This document shows, in pieces, positions 18,289 to 30,332 of a stretch of 64,000 nucleotides of DNA; position 1 is the first letter of the stretch; each line of letters starts with the position of its first letter. A program made the position numbers and the translations under genes. Origin of the DNA: Moesziomyces globuligerus (taxonomy: Eukaryota; Basidiomycota; Ustilaginomycetes; Ustilaginales; Ustilaginaceae); contig JARVLF010000014.1 of NCBI GenBank assembly GCA_030849465.1, forward strand, positions 124,001-188,000, in the 5' to 3' direction. A model generated the notes under the pieces. It was not told the DNA's origin. It worked only from the letters and a program-made list of their open reading frames with translations, and did not search any database.

Positions 18289-19678
18289 TAGCAGCGATGG
18301 GGACGAACAACAAGCCGATGGCCAAGCTGGTGCTCAGGCCGATGCTCAGGCTGGTGCTCAGACCGGCGCTCGGGCTGGTCATGGCGCCGCGCGTGCCAAC
18401 GACTTTGGCGCGGCGCAGGCGCGCGCCCGTGCGCGCGCGGAGACCGCCCGGCTCGAGCTCGACTTTGGCCTGGTGTGGCGCTTCCCGGACGACGGCCAGG
18501 ATGCGGACGTCTACCAGATCAAGAAGGGCGATGCCGAGTCGTGGGGACAGCCCGATCCCGAGAACGGCTGGCTGAGCCGCTTCTACTGCTCCAACTTTGA
18601 CACGGTGAGTTCGGCGGCGCCCTCGAGTGCGCCCTCGGGCACCTCTTCGCCTGCGATGCTGCAGTCGACGCCGCTGACGCGCCGCGTGCGGAGCAGTCGG
18701 CTGCACTCGTCGGTGGAGCGACGCATGCACGACGTGATCGACGACGACGAGGGCTTCTCGCCCGCCCAGATGGTGTGGAGCGACGAGGGCCACGAGTACA
18801 TGTCGCTCGACCTCGCGCTCGGCATGGAGTTCTTTGTCCGTCGCTCGGCGCGCGCCAACCAGCTCGTGCGGAGGCTCGAGGCGGCCGCCGCCGCCGCCGA
18901 GGCGCGCGACGTCGTGGCCCAGCTCACGCGCAAGCTCAAGAAGGGCAAGAAGGCCAAGAAGTCGGCGCTGTCGAGTCTCAATCCGTCCGCCGCCGGGTCG
19001 GTTGCGGCGTCCGGCTGGGCGACGCCGCTCGAGGTGGCGAGTCCGCCGCCGAGCAGGATGACCGCAACCACGGATCCGCGCAGACGCGCCATGCACAACG
19101 CGCTCGGCAAGGAGGTGCAGCGCAGCACGTCCATGTCGAGGACCGCGAGTGCCAGCTCACCGCTCAAGGGCAAGCAGGTGGCCAAGGACGACGAGGCCGA
19201 GGGGCCTGGGGAGGAGGAGGGCGCTCGGACACCGGAGCAGCCCGCGTCTGCACCAGGCTTGCTGGCGCCGTCGATGATGGCGTCGCGCTACAACTCGGTG
19301 GCGCCGTCGAGGCAGGGTGGGGGCAGTGTGGGTACCGGCTCGTCGTACGGGACCAAGTCGAGGGGCGCTGGGTCGGCGAGTCGTGCGGGCGGCAGCAGTG
19401 CACCGCGCGCGACGTTCCAGGCCAAGCTGCTGAGGGCGGAGCGCATGCCCTCGAGACCGTCGACGCCACCGCCCGCGGGCGAGGAGGAGAGCTCCGACTC
19501 GGCCACCGCCAACACCACGCCCTCGGATCGAGCCGGCTGGACCGGAGGCGACAAGTTCGGCCGCGGCGCCTACAGGATCGCCCAGGAGTGGGCCGAGGAG
19601 CTCGACTCGGACAAGTTCCAGGACGCCCTCTCCAACAGCGGCGTCACCACGCCCGTCACTTGGACCTGGTCCAGGTAG
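17636..19678 (+). CDS. F-box protein with a long poly-Asp run
   Basis: The start is the ATG at 17636 (MSAMSLARC); an upstream in-frame TTG is not used. The product is 680 aa. An F-box is visible at about residues 40-85 (LELPNELLRHIFMYCDPATL), the motif that docks substrate receptors onto Skp1 in SCF ubiquitin ligases. Residues 125-330 contain an unassigned globular region (TVTHVIPLAFKGYDPENVSL, LDFGLVWRFPDD) interrupted by about 17-18 consecutive Asp and Ala/Gln/Gly repeats. A second conserved-looking block is MVWSDEGHEYMSLDLALG, near residue 380. The tail is Ser/Gly-rich and ends in a more ordered segment (FGRGAYRIAQEWAEELD). No WD40, LRR or Kelch repeats are evident, so the substrate is unknown. 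A GTGAGT donor-like site at 18605 could mark an optional intron, but the frame is open through it. Confidence 0.7.
18236..18289. repeat. GAC trinucleotide repeat encoding poly-Asp
   Basis: About 17 GAC units followed by GAT lie in frame within the F-box gene. Such runs change length easily. A shorter GAC run occurs in the first MFS gene near 9808-9830. Confidence 0.9.
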
Positions 19679-21193
<1,515 letters not shown>

Positions 21194-21593
21194 GCACCGC
21201 TTTCCCCCACTGGAGTAGCGCCACCTTTGCGCTCCCGCAAGCGCAAGCCTCTCGACACATTTGAAACGGCCATCTTTGCCCTTGCCCCGAGCGAATGCGC
21301 AGCGTGACTGACTTGAGCACGCGTGGCTCGTCGCGTGGCTCGGCTGCTCGGAGGGGGGCTCTCGGACCAAAAGAATCCAATACCATACCTCTCGGGCGAC
21401 CATGACGGTGCTTGGTGCGCGCTGCGCACGCGATGAAGAGATTACGGAAAATACAAGTACACTGGATGGCGGTTGGAGGGGTGGATGAGAAGTCGGGAGG
21501 CGAGATTATTCTATCATACGGCGTGGGGGAAAGGGGTTGGTAGAAATACAATGCATGCGTGGGAGGAGGGATGGTGGGGATGGGGGCAGAGTT
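21194..21593. other. Convergent intergenic region between calmodulin and the mitochondrial carrier
   Basis: These 400 bp contain the two 3' UTRs. No gene or repeat is recognisable. Confidence 0.5.
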
Positions 21594-22994
21594 TTAGGGA
21601 TCAGGGTGGGAGGTTGTGGCTAGGCGGAGTGTGAGTTCGTAGATGGAGAACATGACGACGGCGTTTGGCACCACTCTTAGGAGATGAGCGCTAAGACCTC
21701 CGTAGAGGGCCGCAAGACCCTCTTCTCTGTAGACCAGTCGGACCGTCTGAACGAGACCGGTATACTTGGGCTTGTGACCCGGTTCGGTCTGTTGCCTCAA
21801 CCTCGTCCGAACCACTTCGTGAGGATAGGTGATGAGGCTCGCCACCAGCTTGGCCACGCCTGCGGCACCGACCATGCTGGAAAGCTTTGCCCCTACCCGC
21901 GCCTCTGCCGAGTCGGTGTTGCGATGGCGCATGTTTTTGAGTCGTTCGTACAGCACCCATTGGATCGTCCCCTCTGCAACGCCTAGGTAACTCGCACTCA
22001 TGCCGCGATACAGTCCCCTGAGGCCTTCGGTGCGTACGATGTGCAGCGTCATCTGCGCCGAGTTGATGCTCGGCGCCGAAGACGCACGCGCCGCATGGAA
22101 GAACGCGGGCTCGCCAAACGCACCCAGCTTGGTGCGGCTCCGAACCGTCGCCAAAGTCGAAAACTGCGCCACACTCGGCCTCGTCGCCCGACCCGGTGCG
22201 TTGGCCGAGGGTTTGGAGCTGCTCGAGGTGGGCGAGGGTGGAGTGGGTTGGTTGCGACGCGAGTCGAGTTGGAGACGAGTCTTTACGACCCAGATGGGAT
22301 TGGTGGCGGTTGCTGTGACGAGGCCAGCCAGCGCGGCGGCCGAGAGATGCACGAGCGACGTCTCGACGCCACCATTGAAGCGCTCGGCGATGAGCGTCTT
22401 GCCGTTGCCGTACGTGTAGAAGTTGATCGACCTCGCCGGAATCACGCCGACCAACGTAGGACCGAGCCCGCGGAAGAGCGCGCGCGGACCCTCGGTGGTG
22501 CTGATCTCCTTGAGCAGGTAGCCCGTCTCGACAAAGTGGTATGCGAGCCTACGTACGTTGTGCAACACGCCACCGCGCGCCGCCTGCGCCGCCTGCGCCG
22601 CCTGCGCAGGCGCCGATCGCGCGCGGTAGAGGTCGGACTGCAACCGCGTCTTGACCACGTCGAGCGGCGAGGTGATGATGGCTCCACACATGCCACCGGC
22701 TCCGCCCGCGACAAAGTGCAGCCAGCCCTTGGGCGGCACCACTTTTTGCGAGCGCGATGAGGATGGCTCCGACGCCGCGGACTGCGCGGATGCCGACGTC
22801 GAGGCGAACGAGGAGCCGGAGCGCGTGTGTGCTATGCGCAGATCGACCTCGGCCCCAGCATCCCCCTTGCTCGCCAGACGCTGCAGCTCCGGTAGTGAAA
22901 GTGGTTGGGACGAGCGCACCTGCGCCGAGGGCAGCAGCGGCGCTACGGTCTCGGTTTCGCCCTCGCCAGGCGTGGCGGTGGCGGGGTAGGGCAT
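21594..22994 (-). CDS. RIM2: Mitochondrial carrier of the Rim2/SLC25A33-36 pyrimidine nucleotide type
   Basis: This is a single-exon 466-aa product with an ATG at 22994. Three mitochondrial-carrier repeats carry the signatures SPLDVVKTRL, TNPIWVVKTRLQ and YPHEVVRTRLR. The second and third, together with GLRGLYRGMSASYLG, closely resemble yeast Rim2 and animal SLC25A33/36, which exchange pyrimidine (deoxy)nucleotides across the inner mitochondrial membrane for mitochondrial DNA and RNA synthesis. The N-terminal 90 residues are Ser-rich and disordered, and a Ser/Pro-rich insert of about 70 residues sits in repeat 2 after TRLQLDSRR. An Ala-Gln repeat (AQAAQAAQAA) lies in the first matrix loop. 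The related NAD carriers are the main alternative; the PHEVVRTRLR signature favours Rim2. Confidence 0.88.
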   Translation of the reverse strand: MPYPATATPGEGETETVAPLLPSAQVRSSQPLSLPELQRLASKGDAGAEVDLRIAHTRSGSSFASTSASAQSAASEPSSSRSQKVVPPKGWLHFVAGGAGGMCGAIITSPLDVVKTRLQSDLYRARSAPAQAAQAAQAARGGVLHNVRRLAYHFVETGYLLKEISTTEGPRALFRGLGPTLVGVIPARSINFYTYGNGKTLIAERFNGGVETSLVHLSAAALAGLVTATATNPIWVVKTRLQLDSRRNQPTPPSPTSSSSKPSANAPGRATRPSVAQFSTLATVRSRTKLGAFGEPAFFHAARASSAPSINSAQMTLHIVRTEGLRGLYRGMSASYLGVAEGTIQWVLYERLKNMRHRNTDSAEARVGAKLSSMVGAAGVAKLVASLITYPHEVVRTRLRQQTEPGHKPKYTGLVQTVRLVYREEGLAALYGGLSAHLLRVVPNAVVMFSIYELTLRLATTSHPDP

Positions 22995-24569
22995 GGCTGG
23001 AAAGGCGGCGCCGAGCGCTTCGAGCGGGTATTGCTAGGCAGTCGTCGTCCGACCAGAAGATGTCGCTCCGTCTGCGCACGAACCGTTTGCGAGCCGTGGA
23101 TGTAGATGCGAGGTGCGAGTGGTCAAGATGAAGTGGCAGCGGCCAACTGCAGCCTGCAGCGTACCAACCCACAATTCGGCTCTTTTTTTTTTCTCTCGCA
23201 TTTGCAACTTTTTCCAGGCATTCCACTTTGTAAACGGAAGCGCAGCGCGGCAGCTGCGACCGCCGCATTCGACGTGGAGGTTGAGCTCAGCGCTGTCGTA
23301 GCAAGTCATGATTACCAAGCAGCTCGCGTGCTTGCGTGCTTGCGTGCTCGCGTGGGCGCTTGGATGGTTCGGCAATCTCTGGCTCGAGTCGGGCAGCCTC
23401 GGTCCGTGCGCTGGAGGCGGACTGGCGACGCTGGAGCGGGTGGAGCGGGTGCGTGGCACAAGGACAGGACGATCGGGAGCGCACGGTCGGCAGCGAGCGA
23501 GGGTGACCAAGAAGAAAGGGCCTCACCCCGGATTCAGGGATTCGAGGTGGCAGTGGCAGACGCACATGGCAGCACAGCAGAGCACAGCAGGTTACGTCTT
23601 TGAGCAGCGCGGCTGCAGCGGCGCGGGATCGGGAAGCGGTTCGTGGTTTGGTCGCCAAACTGTTAGCACCGCGTCGGGCGCAGGCTGCCGATCGTGTGTG
23701 TGTGTTGGATGGGCCCAAATGGCCCCAAATGAGTGGGCCCCACCCCTGACCCCTTTTCGACGCCGAGCCACACGCAAGAGCATCGGGACTTGGAGCCGAC
23801 GCAGGCCGACGCAAGCCGACGCCATGCTGGGATGGCAGCGCTTGTTAAGCTTTCCCGCCGTCCGAGCGCAGAGTCAGTCCACGAGTCGAGTCGAGTCGAG
23901 TCGAGTCGGGTGGAGCTCGCTCGATCCTCTGCAGCGAGGCAGCAGCAGCAGCAGCAACGCGCCATTTTGCAGCTCTTGGATTCTGGCATTATTGATTGAT
24001 TGATTGCGGGCCGATCGAAAAATGCCAAAAAAAGGCCGCCAACCGCGCATCGAGGCGAATCACTCTCTACAAAGAGAGAGAGGCCAGGCGCGCAGCTCGC
24101 GCAACTCTCGCTCGCGCCGCTCGCGCCGTGCATCCGCTGCTCCTCCGCTCCTCCGCTCCTCCGCTGCAGCCGTTTGGCAGCCGTTTGGCAGCCGTTGGTT
24201 GGCACCTCTCAGCCTCACCCTCGCCCTCTCGCTCTTCATCCTCCATCCTTGCCGCTTCTTGCCTCGACCATAGACGCGTTTCATCACCACCATCAACACC
24301 TATGCACACCCACCTCTGATCTCAGCGCTCGCTTCAGCTCGCTTCAGCTTGCTTCAGCGTGCTCCAACAAACAGCTACCCTCCGTCTCGAGCACCCATGA
24401 CGCGCCCACGCTGAGTGTGCTCGATCTCTCTCTCTCTCTCTCTCTTTTTCTTTCACGCATCCTCACGACCTCAACACGCACGACTCGAATCGACACGAAC
24501 CGCACATGTCTCCCCATCTCTGAGACTCGTCCTCTCGTGTCATCCTCCCAGCTGCTTCGCTAGACCGTC
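22995..24569. promoter_or_regulatory. Divergent intergenic region between the Rim2-like and Rom2-like genes
   Basis: These 1.6 kb hold both promoters. They contain a GAGTC pentanucleotide repeat (23883-23907), CAG/AGC repeats near 23940, short duplicated segments around 24130-24200 (CTCCGCTCCT and CGTTTGGCAGC copies) and a CT dinucleotide tract at about 24427-24445, in the probable leader of the Rom2-like gene. No gene is recognised. Confidence 0.5.
23883..23907. repeat. GAGTC pentanucleotide repeat, five copies
   Basis: Five perfect units of GAGTC lie in the divergent promoter region. Confidence 0.9.
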
Positions 24570-27500
24570 ATGCCAGCTGGAGCAGGAGCAGCAAACGGTG
24601 GTCCTCTCGACAAGAGGACCACCGCCTACGAGAACATCTTTGGCCGCCCCACCGCAAAGCCAAAGGGGCCGCAGCCTCACGCTTTCGGTCAGCCCCACCC
24701 GCCCAACCCCGCTGCCTTCCGTGCCCCTCCCAACTCGTACGCCCTCAATCAGCGATGGAACGCCGTACACTCCCCCGCCTACGCTGCCACTCCAGCGCCA
24801 TATCCGCAAAACATGTACGTCGACCCCAACATGGCCATGCCCGCCAACGCACAACCAGCCCCATCCGCTGCCCCACCCTACTACCCTTCCGCCTACCCCC
24901 CTGCAACCTCCGACTCTGCCTCCTCCTACGATCCTCACGCAGATCGTAGGGCAAGCACCGTGCCTTCGCTCGCCGGCTCCGACCCAAGAGCTTCCATATC
25001 CGCCTATCCTCAGTACAACGGCCTCGCTGCCAGCGCCGCAGACGCCTATCGCATCCCCACCGCTTCCAACACACCCGCTAGCGCCTACGCCAGCCACTAC
25101 CTCAGCCAGCAGTCAGCCGCGCCTGCCGCTACCGCCTCTCCGTCCACCACATCCGCCTCCCAACCAGGCTACTCGAATCCCGACGCCATCTCTCCACGCG
25201 CTTCCGTCATCTCCGACTCCTCCCGCGCCGACGCACCCGCCGCAGACCTCGCCTACAGCCTAGACAAGCTCGGCGTCGAGCACACAGACAGGCCTCCGCG
25301 CTTGCCAAGCATCGAGAGCAGCATCCCCATCGAGCAATACAACTTCTGGTTCGCCGATCACGACCTCGGCCGCACTCCCACAAGCCCTCTCTCCGTCGCC
25401 AGCCGCAAGCTCGGCAGCTTCGGCTCGCAGGGTCAGCCAGCCCAGCTCACCGCGGCTTCCGCACACACTCCCTCCCCGCGCATCGACTCACACGGCAACG
25501 GCAATGGCAACGGCAATGGCAACGCCAGCGCAAATGGCAACGCAAATGGCAATGGTAACGGCGCCGACGAAGCGCAGCAGACCGCATCCCACGACCAAGA
25601 GGTCTACTCCAACGCCTTCTTCGAGAACCTCCTCGGCACACGCTCCCCTGCCTCCTCTCTTTACGGCGATGCCCGCCGCAGAGGCTCCATGGAGTCGGAT
25701 CGACAGTCCATCGCAAACTCCATCTACACCCTCCCAGGCGCCCAAAGTGCTTCTCGCGCCTTCTACGGCTCCACCACCACGCTGCCCCAAAACGCGAGTG
25801 GCTTCTTTGGCGCAGGCGCCGCCATCGGCTCCATGACGCCCTACAACATGTCGGTCGCCGCCGCCTCGGCTTTGGCTCCAGGCGCAAGCTGGGATCGTCC
25901 CCCACGCGCTCGCACCGCTTCCTCGGCAACTCAGGCTGCCCAGGCCGCATACGCGCCTGGCTTCGCCAACACCGCCGCTTCACGCTGGGAAGAGCCCAGC
26001 GAGGCGACCGTCACCGCAAGGGGTGACTACCGCTCGCTCTCCTTCGGCCAGAGCGCTGCCCGCCCTTCGTTCGCCGGGCCCGTATCGCCTCAAGGCAGCA
26101 TCGCAGGCGGCCGATCCCAGCTCTTGCCCTCCAACCGCAGGGGCCCTCTCGTCTACCCCGCCCTCCTCTCCAAGGTCGCAGAAGCCTTCCGCACCCGCGT
26201 CGTCCTCTCCGAACGCACCAAGGACGGCCTCACCTACAGCGACGCCTTTGACGGCCGCGAAGCCGTAGACAAGATCGCCTACATCATCAAGACCACCGAC
26301 CGCAACCTCGCCTTGCTCCTCGGCCGCGCACTCGACGCACAAAAGTTCTTCCACGACGTCACCTACGACCATCGACTGCGCGACTCGGCTTCCGAGATCT
26401 ACCAGTTCAAGGTGCGCGTGCCCACCTCGGGCTTCGGCGTCGACGGCGCCTTCGACGACGATCGCAGGTCCTCCAATCCGCCCGCCCCGAGCCGCGGCAA
26501 CTCGGCCAGCAGCGTCGGCCCCAACTCGTCCGTCTCGTCCATGACCTCGAGCCGCCCGCCCGCCTCCACCTCGCGCTCCCCCGCAGCCACCACTCCCGCC
26601 ACCTCGATCTACAACGGCGTCCAATCCGGCTCGGCGCTCGAAGACGACGACGACGACGACGCGCTGCCCACCGGCGTCTTCACCTTGCTCACCGACTGCT
26701 ACTCGCCCACGTGTTCGCGCGACCGCCTCTGCTACAGCATCGCCTGCCCAAGACGTCTCGAGCAGCAGGCCCGCCTCAACATGAAGCCCCAGCCCGTCCT
26801 CCAGCGCAGCGTCTCCCGCGAATCGCTCAACGACACCAAGGAACGCGGCGCACTCTGGGCCGAGTCCGTCTCAAAGGAGGTCTTTGACAGCTGCTCCGAC
26901 ACCGAACGCAAGCGACAGGAGGCCATCAACGAGGTCGTCTACACCGAGCGCGACTTTGTCGCCGACATGGAGTACCTCCGAGACCAGTGGGTCAAGCCCC
27001 TCCGCACCTCGGACATCATCCCCGAAGACCACCGCGAGGACTTTGTCACCCAGGTCTTCTGGAACGTGCTCGAGATCCACGCCGTCAACGCCAAGCTCGC
27101 CGAGCTCCTCACGAAGCGCCAGAAGCAGAGCGACGTCGTCGATCGCATCGGCGACATCCTCCTCGAGATGGTGCCCCGCTTCCAGCCCTTTGTCAAGTAC
27201 GGCGCGCACCAGCTCTACGGCAAGTACGAGTTCGAAAAGGAAAAGTCGTCCAACCCGGCCTTTGCCAAGTTTGTCGACGAGACCGAGCGCCTGCCCCAGT
27301 CCCGCAAGCTCGAACTCAACGGCTACCTCACCAAGCCCACCACCAGGCTGGCACGATACCCTCTGCTGCTCGAGCAGGTCGCCAAGTATACCCCGGAAGA
27401 CCATCCGGACAAGCAGACCCTCCCCAAGGTCATCAAGATCGTCCGCGAGTTCCTCACCAAGGTCAACGTCGAGACGGGCAAGAGCGAGAACCGCTTCACC

Positions 27501-29462
27501 CTCGCACAGCTCGACCAGCAGCTCGTCTTCAAGCAGGGCGAGGCCGTCGACCTCCGTCTGCGCGACGAGCAGCGAGAGCTCGTCTTCAAAGGCCCGCTCA
27601 AGAAGCGAGGCGGCACGCAGAGCGAAAGCGCGGAGCTCCAGGTCTTCCTCTTTGACCACGCGCTGCTCATGGTCAAGCCCAAGATGGTCAACAAGCACGA
27701 GCTCTACAAGGTCTACCGCAAGCCCATCCCGCTCGAGCTCCTCATCGTCACCGTCTACGACGAGGTGCCCACAGGCAAGGGCAGCTCGACGCGGCCCAAG
27801 TCGGTCATGTCGCGCACCTCGACGGGCACCCGGTACAGCGGCACGCCCGGCACCGCGCCCAAGCAGGATGCAAAGACCGGATACGCGCTCACCTTTACCT
27901 ACCTCGGCAAGAAGGGCTATTCGATGACGCTCTGGGCGAGCACCTTTGTCAGCCGGAAAAAGTGGTTCGAAAACATCGAGTCGCGTCAGGAGATCCTGCG
28001 ACAGCGCAGCAACATCTTTGACACCATCACTCTCTCGGAGAACTTCTTCCTCGGCCCCAACCGCGTCAACTGCTCCGTCCCCTTCGACTTTGGCCGACGC
28101 ATCATCTACGGCACCGACGACGGCGTCTACCTCTCGGATCTGCGCGAAAAGGCGCGTCCGCCCACCAAGGTGCTGCCGCTGCCGGGCGTGACGCAGGTCG
28201 ACGTGCTGGAAGAGTACCAGATCTTGATCGTGCTTGCCGAGAAGTCGGTGCACACCTTTACGCTCGACGCGCTCGATCCGTCGGATCCCATGGGCTCGCT
28301 CAAGCGCGGTCGAAGGATCTCGTCGCACACGTCGTTCTTCCGCGCAGGCATCTGCCTCGGCCGCACGCTGGTGTGCGTGGTCAAGTCGAGCTCGCTCTCG
28401 TCGACCATCAAGACGCTGGAGCCGATCGAGCAAAACGTGCGCGGCAAGAAGCAGCCGACGTTCAAGAAGCTGCTGCAGGGCGGGCAGGACACGCTGCGCG
28501 TGTTCAAGGAGTTCTACATCCCCACCGAGTCGAGCTCGATCCACTTCCTCAAGACCAAGCTCTGCGTGGGCTGCACCAAGGGCTTCGAGATCGTCGACCT
28601 CGAGACGCTCGATACGCAGGGGCTGCTCGATCCGGCCGACACGTCGCTCGACTTTGTGCATCGGCGCGAAAACGTCAAGCCGATCGCCATCTACCGCATC
28701 TCGGGCGAGTTTCTGCTGTGCTACGACGAGTTTGCCTTTTACGTCAACAAGAACGGCTGGCGCGCCAAGGGCAATTGGATCATCCACTGGGAGGGCAATC
28801 CGACCTCGTTTGCGTACCATCATCCGTACGTGCTCGCCTTCGAGCCGAGCTTTGTCGAGGTGCGCCACGTCGAGACGGGCGCGCTGCACCAGGTGATCAC
28901 GGGCGTCAATCTGCGCTGCCTCTTTGCCGACGTGCCGCCGCCGACGCCGAGCGTGCACCAGCAGACGGCGCAGGCGGTGGCGGCGATGCGCGCCAACTCG
29001 TTCAATGCCGCCATGATGGGTCCCTACGGCCGTCCGATGCCGCTGCAGAACGGTATGGGCCCGCCCATGGCGCCGTTCCCGGGTGCGCGGCCAGGTTTCG
29101 GCGCGCCGCCCAATGGCGCCATGGTCGCTGGCACGCCAGGCATGCCAGGGTTTGGAGCCATGCGACCCGGCGCGCCACCGATGCGTCCCGGTGGTCCGCC
29201 CTTTGCCGCGGGTGCGCCCATGGTGCATCCCGCAGCTCCGTTCCCGCAAGCACCGCCACCGCAGATGCCGTATGCGTTCGGTCAGGCTTCGACACCCAGG
29301 GCACCGCCCGTCCAGCGCAACCCCGTGTGGGAGTCCGTAGCCGCCAGCCGCAACCAGATCGTCTTCATCGGCGACACCACCGTCTTCTGCGTACGACTCC
29401 ACACCGACAAGGAGGCAAGCAGCGGCTCGGTCTCGCCCTCCAGCTCGTCCATCAAGGGCTAG
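24570..29462 (+). CDS. ROM2: Rom2-like Rho1 guanine nucleotide exchange factor (DEP-DH-PH-CNH)
   Basis: This is a single-exon 1630-aa product with an ATG at 24570. The first 520 residues are disordered and Ser/Pro/Ala-rich, with an Asn-Gly repeat near 25496-25560. A DEP domain follows at about 525-610 (GPLVYPALLSKVAEAFRTRV). The DH catalytic domain spans about 780-970 (EVVYTERDFVADMEYL, TRLARYPLLLEQV), a PH domain about 1005-1150, and a CNH (citron homology) domain about 1155-1450 (RRIIYGTDDGVYLSDL). A Pro/Gly/Met-rich tail closes the protein. This order matches fungal Rom1/Rom2, which load GTP on Rho1 at sites of polar growth and relay cell-wall stress to Pkc1 and glucan synthase. The usual conserved DH motifs look intact. 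Confidence 0.93.
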   Translation: MPAGAGAANGGPLDKRTTAYENIFGRPTAKPKGPQPHAFGQPHPPNPAAFRAPPNSYALNQRWNAVHSPAYAATPAPYPQNMYVDPNMAMPANAQPAPSAAPPYYPSAYPPATSDSASSYDPHADRRASTVPSLAGSDPRASISAYPQYNGLAASAADAYRIPTASNTPASAYASHYLSQQSAAPAATASPSTTSASQPGYSNPDAISPRASVISDSSRADAPAADLAYSLDKLGVEHTDRPPRLPSIESSIPIEQYNFWFADHDLGRTPTSPLSVASRKLGSFGSQGQPAQLTAASAHTPSPRIDSHGNGNGNGNGNASANGNANGNGNGADEAQQTASHDQEVYSNAFFENLLGTRSPASSLYGDARRRGSMESDRQSIANSIYTLPGAQSASRAFYGSTTTLPQNASGFFGAGAAIGSMTPYNMSVAAASALAPGASWDRPPRARTASSATQAAQAAYAPGFANTAASRWEEPSEATVTARGDYRSLSFGQSAARPSFAGPVSPQGSIAGGRSQLLPSNRRGPLVYPALLSKVAEAFRTRVVLSERTKDGLTYSDAFDGREAVDKIAYIIKTTDRNLALLLGRALDAQKFFHDVTYDHRLRDSASEIYQFKVRVPTSGFGVDGAFDDDRRSSNPPAPSRGNSASSVGPNSSVSSMTSSRPPASTSRSPAATTPATSIYNGVQSGSALEDDDDDDALPTGVFTLLTDCYSPTCSRDRLCYSIACPRRLEQQARLNMKPQPVLQRSVSRESLNDTKERGALWAESVSKEVFDSCSDTERKRQEAINEVVYTERDFVADMEYLRDQWVKPLRTSDIIPEDHREDFVTQVFWNVLEIHAVNAKLAELLTKRQKQSDVVDRIGDILLEMVPRFQPFVKYGAHQLYGKYEFEKEKSSNPAFAKFVDETERLPQSRKLELNGYLTKPTTRLARYPLLLEQVAKYTPEDHPDKQTLPKVIKIVREFLTKVNVETGKSENRFTLAQLDQQLVFKQGEAVDLRLRDEQRELVFKGPLKKRGGTQSESAELQVFLFDHALLMVKPKMVNKHELYKVYRKPIPLELLIVTVYDEVPTGKGSSTRPKSVMSRTSTGTRYSGTPGTAPKQDAKTGYALTFTYLGKKGYSMTLWASTFVSRKKWFENIESRQEILRQRSNIFDTITLSENFFLGPNRVNCSVPFDFGRRIIYGTDDGVYLSDLREKARPPTKVLPLPGVTQVDVLEEYQILIVLAEKSVHTFTLDALDPSDPMGSLKRGRRISSHTSFFRAGICLGRTLVCVVKSSSLSSTIKTLEPIEQNVRGKKQPTFKKLLQGGQDTLRVFKEFYIPTESSSIHFLKTKLCVGCTKGFEIVDLETLDTQGLLDPADTSLDFVHRRENVKPIAIYRISGEFLLCYDEFAFYVNKNGWRAKGNWIIHWEGNPTSFAYHHPYVLAFEPSFVEVRHVETGALHQVITGVNLRCLFADVPPPTPSVHQQTAQAVAAMRANSFNAAMMGPYGRPMPLQNGMGPPMAPFPGARPGFGAPPNGAMVAGTPGMPGFGAMRPGAPPMRPGGPPFAAGAPMVHPAAPFPQAPPPQMPYAFGQASTPRAPPVQRNPVWESVAASRNQIVFIGDTTVFCVRLHTDKEASSGSVSPSSSSIKG

Positions 29463-30332
29463 TGCGCCCTTGCTCCCGTCGTACTTTTCGTGCTCTTTTC
29501 TTCTTTTAGGCCCTATATTCTTGCATGCATCCCCGCCTTACCTTCTCTCGCGCGCGAGGCTCCACCGGAGTCGTGTGTGAGTACCAGTCTCGAGGTAGGC
29601 GGTGGAGGTCGGAACGGAGGATGGGCATGCAATGGGTCGATCTGGGTGCGGGCTCGCAAGCGGCTGAGCTGTCCCTTTTGTACCCGATGCGTGCAGCCGG
29701 GTGGCCGGCGCTATCTGTCTGGTGCCAGAGTTGCTCGAGGTTGGCAGTCGACCAAAAAGCCGACGGGCAGAGGGTGCAAAGCAGGAGGACGGGGCACACA
29801 CACACACAAGCTCGGTTGGCGAAACGTTGGTTCGCAAGCAGGTCATGGCCTTGTGACGATCAGGATCTCGATGGAAGTTGACACTGCCAGAGCTTGGTCA
29901 TGGAGATAGTAAATATGGCCCTCTCGTGCCTCTGTGCTCCCTACTCATATGACACGTGCAACCGTCACAGAGAAGGACTGGCTGGCATCGAGTGGGCTTG
30001 ACAGGGGTCGAGACAGATGATCGTGCTGAAACTGGCGTGTTTGTTAGACCCTGTCTCCGGAGGCGGGGAGGTGTCTTTTCGTACGTGTTTTTTCCCGCCC
30101 TGTGGTGGCTGACTAATCCGGGCTGATTGGCAGGGTCGGATTGGGCCGGGCCTCGAACGAATTCGTGGGATTTTGGAAGAGTTCGGTTCCGGTGCGAGCG
30201 GTTTGCTAGGGAAATGCGACGCAAGCCCGCCCGCCGCCGCACCGCCAACACCAACCAGGTCGAATCGCGATCAACCGCCTAACGAACACCATCCATCTGC
30301 ACATCCAAAGGAAGCACATACGTCTCGCAACC
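29463..30332. promoter_or_regulatory. Intergenic region between the Rom2-like and QCR8 genes
   Basis: These 870 bp contain the Rom2 3' UTR and the QCR8 promoter. A short CA run (CACACACACACA) occurs near 29798. No gene is recognised on either strand. Confidence 0.45.

Noticed and set aside
18605..18769. Possible 165-nt in-frame intron in the F-box gene (GTGAGT to CCCAG)
   Set aside because: The segment encodes residues that look conserved and continuous (RRMHDVIDDDEGFSPAQ), and the frame is open without splicing. Left as coding.
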